From the IMG/VR virus record IMGVR_UViG_3300025127_000240, positions 1 through 25,682 of that record: DNA of 25,682 nt. One strand, written 5' to 3'. The stretch's first letter is position 1; the number at the start of each line of letters is the position of its first letter. The notes under the pieces are model-generated. The model was not told where the DNA came from, did not search any database, and saw only the letters and a list, made by a program, of their open reading frames with translations. Position numbers and translations under genes: made by a program. This stretch comes from a virus. Below, one piece after another: positions 22,801 through 25,682 of the stretch.

Positions 22801-25620
22801 AAGTGTACCTGTGAGTGGGTATGTTGTAACAGTATTAACAATAGTACCGTTATTTTCCTCACCATCAGTTAATGGAGAAGCAACAGATCCATTGTCCTCA
22901 GTTGTCTGAACTGAGTTAGTAATAAGACCATTGTCTGTAGTAGTAACAACGACAATAGAAGTTTCATTGTAATCCCAAGTTGCAGACTCTGCGGCACCAC
23001 CAATACTGAACAATCCACCTTCAACAAATGGTGCGTTCCAACAGAACCTATAAGTATTACCGATAAATGCAGGTGCTGTAGATAGACTGAATAGACCAAA
23101 GGTATCGTCTGTCTGTGCAACAACTTCGACTGCTCCACCAATAGCAAAGAGAGAACCAGAACCAATCTGTCCAAAGATCGGTTTGAATTGAACATCTCCT
23201 GCTTCTTCTTGTGATTTTTCTTGTCCATCAACAGGAACTAAACCTGTCTCAGGTGTAACATAGTCTGGGTTAATATTCAGACGTTCATCAATCTCTGCTT
23301 GAGTCCAAGAAGGTCTTTGATAAGCAAATGTAATTCCACCAGTAGTACCTTGTACAGTTTGACTGTAAATAACACTACCAAGATCTTCTATTCCTTCTGT
23401 TAATGGATTTGTAATAGATCCATAATCTATATCTGGATTAGGCGCAGTTCCTGTAATCAGACCGTTATCAACAGGTGTAGCAAAAGTGACTATAGAAGAT
23501 AAGTTATAATCAAATGCTGCTGCCTCTGCTGCACCACCAACAGAAGATAGAGTTCCACTAAAGATTTCACGGAATACAACAGCATCTAAACCAGATCCAG
23601 ATATATTCGCAGAACCAGATCCAACATAATCATCAGTCTGTTTCTCTATACCCTGACCAACTACAGAGAATAGATAAGTGTCTTCTGGAGGATTAGTTGT
23701 AGTAGATTCAGAACCACCACCAACAGCAAAGAGAGAACCAGTAACAGCGGAAACAGTAAATGTATTAAGAATACTACCATTATCATCAATACCCTCAGTA
23801 AGTGGATCAATGATCTCACCATGATTAACGATAGATCCACTAGCAGTAATAAGACCGTTATCATCTGTAGTGAATACAACTACTGTGTCTTCGTTGTAAT
23901 CAAACGTTGCAGACTCTGCTGCACCACCAACTGAGAATAGAGAACCAGATCCAACGTAATCATCAGTTTGTTTTTCTCCAGCAATATCAAAGTGGTATCT
24001 TGGAATAGGATATCCAGGATTCCAGAAATAAGTGTTGTATAGGAATGCTTTTCCAAGGCGAAGTTGTGTTGGTCTACGTGTGTGGATATAATATGGTGGT
24101 TCCTTTGGTTGACCAAAGAAATTTGTTTGAATAAGCTGCCCTGGGAAGATAGCTGATTCACCTTTCTCTTGAATAATAACTTTTTCAACAGATGTACCTG
24201 ATACAGAGAAGAGTCCTGTACCAAACTGTCCGAATATTGGTTTATATTGTACGTCTTCTGATTCTTCCTGTGTCTTCTCAACACCAACTTGAGGAACTAA
24301 TCCTGTTTCTGGAGTAACATACTGTGGGTTGATGGTAAGTTTTTCATCAATCTCTTCTTGTGTCCAAAGACTTCTGACGTAAAATACTCTAGGACCACCA
24401 GTACCGCCAAAGACATCTTCACTAAATCCAATATGTCCATGATCAACAGCACCTTGTGGTATACCTTCTGTTGTAGTACCAAAGTCTACATCTGGATTAG
24501 GTGCAGATGCTGTAATAAGATCATAATCTTCAGTACTGAAGAGATTAACAGAATCTTGACTCTGATGGAATGTTGCAGTCTCGACTGCACCACCTAGTGA
24601 GAATAAAGAACCAGAACCTAACCAAGAATTAGTTTTTCTTTTACCAGCAATATCAAGGCGCTGAACTCCCGTAGGGTAGTTTGGCGTATTTAAGAAATTC
24701 TGACGATTTATATAATATGGGAGACTAGGATTAAAGACGGAATTCCAATCAATTGCTCTTCTGTTGTATAGGAATGATCTTCCAAGACGAGGTTGCTTAG
24801 GTCTAGCAGTGTGGATATAATATGGTGGTACTGCTGGTTGACCAGAGTATGTGTTTTGACTGGGCGGTACAAAGTCTTGAATAAGCTGCCCTGGGAAATC
24901 AGCTGATTCACCTTGTGCTTCAAAACCAGTTGATTCAGCAACTGTACCTGTTACAGCAAAGAGTCCAGAACCTGTTTGTCCGAATGTTGGTTTATATCTT
25001 TCAGATACTTCACCACCAATTATATGACTAAATCCAGAACCAACCCATTCATACCTATTGATAGGCATATCAGGGATTCCTGTAGCAGTAGTTCTAGTTT
25101 GGTAACGTAAACCAGTTTCTTTACGCTCACCTAATGTAAACTTACCTCTAGCTGCTTCTACTGTTTGTATATCATGAACAGTTCTGCGTCTCTGTCCAAA
25201 TACTATGGAACCGTAATCTTCCTCTCCCTCGCTGAAAGGTTCTGTAATGCTGCCGCCATCTGGAGTCGGAAAATAAAGAGCTTGACCCAGAATTGCTTTT
25301 TGGTTTTGTAGATAACCCTCATGTAAGGGTTCTATAGTTCCATAATCATCATCTGATAATAGTAGATCAGAATCGGTATTATAAGATGCGTTAAATGTTT
25401 CTACCGCCGCACCATCAAATGTTGCTCCACCTGAACCCAACCAGAATGCGGAACTGCGTTCCATACCATCAGATATCTCGAATATGGTTCCTGAACCAAT
25501 CCATATACGTTTGAGTGACTGCCCAGCGACACCAGACGCTGCGATATTACCAGAACCAAGATAACTCGTCCTAGCAAACGCTTCGTTCGTTGTAGAGGTC
25601 ATAGACGCAACAGCGCCCAT
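16879..25620 (-). repeat. degenerate tandem coding repeats (about 60-70 bases per unit)
   Basis: The repeat is visible at DNA level: strings such as GAATAGAGATCCAGATCC or GAATAGAGAACCAGAACC recur dozens of times on the plus strand, encoding GSGSLF on the minus strand. The region 16,880-20,200 is almost pure short units. From about 20,200 to 25,400 the short units are interrupted by longer modules; the YVTPETGL module lies near 16,975-17,120, 20,935-21,080, 22,240-22,400, 23,170-23,320 and 24,235-24,380. Such near-identical stretches invite recombination and assembly errors. Confidence 0.85.
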
Positions 25621-25682
25621 AGGTGAAATACTTTGATTTACAATCTCTCCTCTATCTCCATCAATATCACTTTCTGCTAAGA
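16879..25682 (-). CDS. giant repeat virion protein, 5' end beyond the window (at least 2,933 residues)
   Basis: The frame runs without a stop from 16879 to the right edge; an ATG at 25620 exists but 20 more in-frame codons precede it with no stop (LAESDIDGDRGEIVNQSISP), so the true start is likely outside. The protein is almost wholly repeats. The basic unit is about 20-23 residues, for example YVGSGSLFTASGSAEAITSN, alternating with units like ATGLFTVSGVGIEKHT. In the N-terminal two-thirds these alternate with about 11 acidic modules (pattern D-N-G-L-I ... P-L-T-x-G-E-E-D-x-G) and five copies of a module TQAEIDE...YVTPETGLVPQ...KTQEQA...PIF. It is probably a long beta-repeat fibre or whisker of the virion, next to other fibre genes; the exact role is unknown. 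Confidence 0.88.
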   Translation of the reverse strand, partial: LAESDIDGDRGEIVNQSISPMGAVASMTSTTNEAFARTSYLGSGNIAASGVAGQSLKRIWIGSGTIFEISDGMERSSAFWLGSGGATFDGAAVETFNASYNTDSDLLLSDDDYGTIEPLHEGYLQNQKAILGQALYFPTPDGGSITEPFSEGEEDYGSIVFGQRRRTVHDIQTVEAARGKFTLGERKETGLRYQTRTTATGIPDMPINRYEWVGSGFSHIIGGEVSERYKPTFGQTGSGLFAVTGTVAESTGFEAQGESADFPGQLIQDFVPPSQNTYSGQPAVPPYYIHTARPKQPRLGRSFLYNRRAIDWNSVFNPSLPYYINRQNFLNTPNYPTGVQRLDIAGKRKTNSWLGSGSLFSLGGAVETATFHQSQDSVNLFSTEDYDLITASAPNPDVDFGTTTEGIPQGAVDHGHIGFSEDVFGGTGGPRVFYVRSLWTQEEIDEKLTINPQYVTPETGLVPQVGVEKTQEESEDVQYKPIFGQFGTGLFSVSGTSVEKVIIQEKGESAIFPGQLIQTNFFGQPKEPPYYIHTRRPTQLRLGKAFLYNTYFWNPGYPIPRYHFDIAGEKQTDDYVGSGSLFSVGGAAESATFDYNEDTVVVFTTDDNGLITASGSIVNHGEIIDPLTEGIDDNGSILNTFTVSAVTGSLFAVGGGSESTTTNPPEDTYLFSVVGQGIEKQTDDYVGSGSANISGSGLDAVVFREIFSGTLSSVGGAAEAAAFDYNLSSIVTFATPVDNGLITGTAPNPDIDYGSITNPLTEGIEDLGSVIYSQTVQGTTGGITFAYQRPSWTQAEIDERLNINPDYVTPETGLVPVDGQEKSQEEAGDVQFKPIFGQIGSGSLFAIGGAVEVVAQTDDTFGLFSLSTAPAFIGNTYRFCWNAPFVEGGLFSIGGAAESATWDYNETSIVVVTTTDNGLITNSVQTTEDNGSVASPLTDGEENNGTIVNTVTTYPLTGTLATSGVAETPFTRRFIGSGSISTFSGQALVEKVTFAEEATALFDIVGTTVYARTRPYIGSGIIPSVGGGVEKVTFDYGEQVVFTSDDYGNITATTTVFEDSGLVSDPLTAGEEDYNTILYTQTVQPYAGGTGPIFTFSYTRQPLTQEEVDEILAGNPDYVTPETGLVPQAGDIKTQEQARDVKFEPIFSQIGSGGLFTIGGAVEAVAQTDDAFGLFNVSGSTAFSRTRPYIGSGSLFTLNGAAEAVTWDYNETSIDVVTTDDYGNVIDPTNYLTDHFDDGSIAETTTAGEFTYGTIVNTSTTFPLTGSYVVSGNSVEKSIVPETGGGTFSTFSGQALVEKVTFAEEATGLFDIVGVAQTPRTRDYVGTGSLFGLSGCAEAVTWDYNETSIDVFSTEDNGLISSTATVLEDNGLISDPLTAGEENNGTVINTATTYPLTGTIDLTGVAETPFTRRYTGSGSLFTASGAAEVFVLDYESTYLFTVVGTSAFSRSRDYVGSGSLFSIGGCVEKVTFDYNDSSVVVFSSVDNGLVTGTAPNPDVDHGTIVDPLSAGEESNGTVLYDQTVTGTTGGITLSLTRDPLTQAEIDEFLAGNASYVTPETGLVPQVGDEKTQEQARHVKFEPIFAEVGSGSLFSFGGAAESSGVAEESTGLFSLSTSPAFIGNTYRFCWKYDAFGTLPVIGGAAESRTYDYSDELVLPFVQEDNGLVSATSTTNEDDGSINLPTTAGEEDNGSILNTVITPAQGTYTTSGAAHVVRLPSWVGSGTLFTAGGAAETVAQTDDTTGLFTVSGVVAILRTHAFNGSGTLNALSGAAESRTWVYDRDLPNTLTSEDYGSVDANATSNEDQGQITNPLTDGEEDYGADGNLAHILDPAHGTYTISGVASTPFERRYTGSGSYGGFSGAAIERFARFGEIDGAGTIELFTAPAFIGNTYRFTFRFTGSGNLFTAGGLVESTTTNPPERTILFTGSGTAVEKQTDRYIGSGNLFTAGGVAETVTVNEAATGLFTVSGVGIEKHTERYIGTATAITLSGTAVERATQDYTGDTAQYTLSGNAVERQTDDYVGSGSLFTASGSAEAITSNPPEDTALFVVGGTTGESFTPATEIGSGSFTTVGGHGGQPFAPFITERVLFATQEATGLYTVSGQVEFNYIVNHVGSGSLFTTGGAAESKTTNIPESTIIFDATGTVAESTTVIAVVQGGTLSTFSGQALIEKVGVAEEATGLYTIGGAVEFIYRVRYPGSGNLFTAGGAAEAVGVVEESTGLYQLQGTGNEAFARTPYIGSGSYGGFSGTRVSEKHTEAYLGDAPEYTWSGFATLSVEYHFDGEGNLFTASGASESITTNPPEDTALFTVAGTTGDPTIVKDYVGSGSYGGFSGTCVEKVAQADEMGGTITLSGDVIFNIKYMPVVGGNIFTFGGAAERVTSNPPENIALFALGGTKDEAFTRAPYVGSGSTSISGFSIEKHTERYVGDVAEFTIGGTVGRVIFTPNNIGSGSIFVTGDGVEKQTDRYIGSGNLFTAGGAVEVITTNPPESTVLFVATGQSIEKHTERYVGSGSTTLSGSAVEKHSNGEIGSGSLFTVGGAAESVTFNEAATGLYGFSGVVGESFIANPPESTAQITLSGEADDRQLDNYTGTGVMDFLEGGAAVAFAEERIAFSPDATGLFALSGESTSAVVRPHIGSGTISTFSGQAINEKVTFADDETLQIQLSGESVSKFTGSFAGSGSLFTTGGAAESKTTNESESIILFRITGTADTPRARAYNGSGSISITGSTVERSLRAHAATGSLFAFNGVADTVTFNYSATGLFGVSGGANEAFIRLGYQGSGSTTISGTSDESQTDRYVGDTAQYNISGAATEIRFIPHYKGSGSLFTTGGVAVLIAQTDDTTGLFEISLVRERWTQAEVDEQLRINSNYVTPETGLAPVAGDEKTQEQSGDVKYIPIAAHTGSGTVNLDGTADEEFRKFEPGFTFVTII

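Overview
The window is a piece of a T4-like cyanomyovirus genome, that is, a marine Synechococcus or Prochlorococcus phage. It is AT-rich and densely packed, with stop/start overlaps between most genes. Neck and packaging genes recognisable as T4 gp13, gp14, gp15 and gp16 lie in one minus-strand run. They share the window with cyanobacterial-type photosynthesis genes: a plastoquinol terminal oxidase and a PsbN-like protein. No tRNA, CRISPR array, insertion sequence or reverse transcriptase was seen.

Read in the minus direction (right to left), the first block is virion fibre and structural genes. It starts with a giant repeat protein of at least 2,933 residues, whose frame is still open at the right edge of the window. 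Next come a T4-type late promoter, a 69-residue protein with an Mtd-like N-terminal fold, a 1,901-residue fibre-like protein and a 137-residue unknown. This block ends at a hairpin at about 10,345-10,370. The same hairpin also ends a plus-strand island (7,634-10,344) of four overlapping genes. That island has its own host-type sigma70 promoter. Two of its genes clearly look like 2-oxoglutarate/Fe(II) dioxygenases, and a third may be a degenerate member.

Left of the island, the minus strand resumes behind late-type promoters with a small unknown gene, then gp13, gp14 (enlarged by about 260 residues), gp15, gp16 and another dioxygenase. After a short basic protein, an exact-consensus sigma70 promoter (TTGACA, 17 bases, TATAAT) starts a tight cassette: a 65-residue unknown, the PsbN-like protein, a membrane protein, PTOX, a DUF2973-like membrane protein, two small unknowns, a cupin-like protein and two tiny membrane proteins of 27 and 33 residues. 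Its position after gp16 matches the 'hyperplastic' region between g15 and g18 described in marine cyanomyoviruses as the site of host-derived photosynthesis genes.

Inferred logic: sigma70-type promoters would let host polymerase transcribe the photosynthesis cassette and the oxygenase island early. TATAAATA-like late promoters would drive the structural genes. PTOX would take electrons from the plastoquinol pool, and the PsbN-like protein may support photosystem II assembly. The roles of the oxygenases are unknown.
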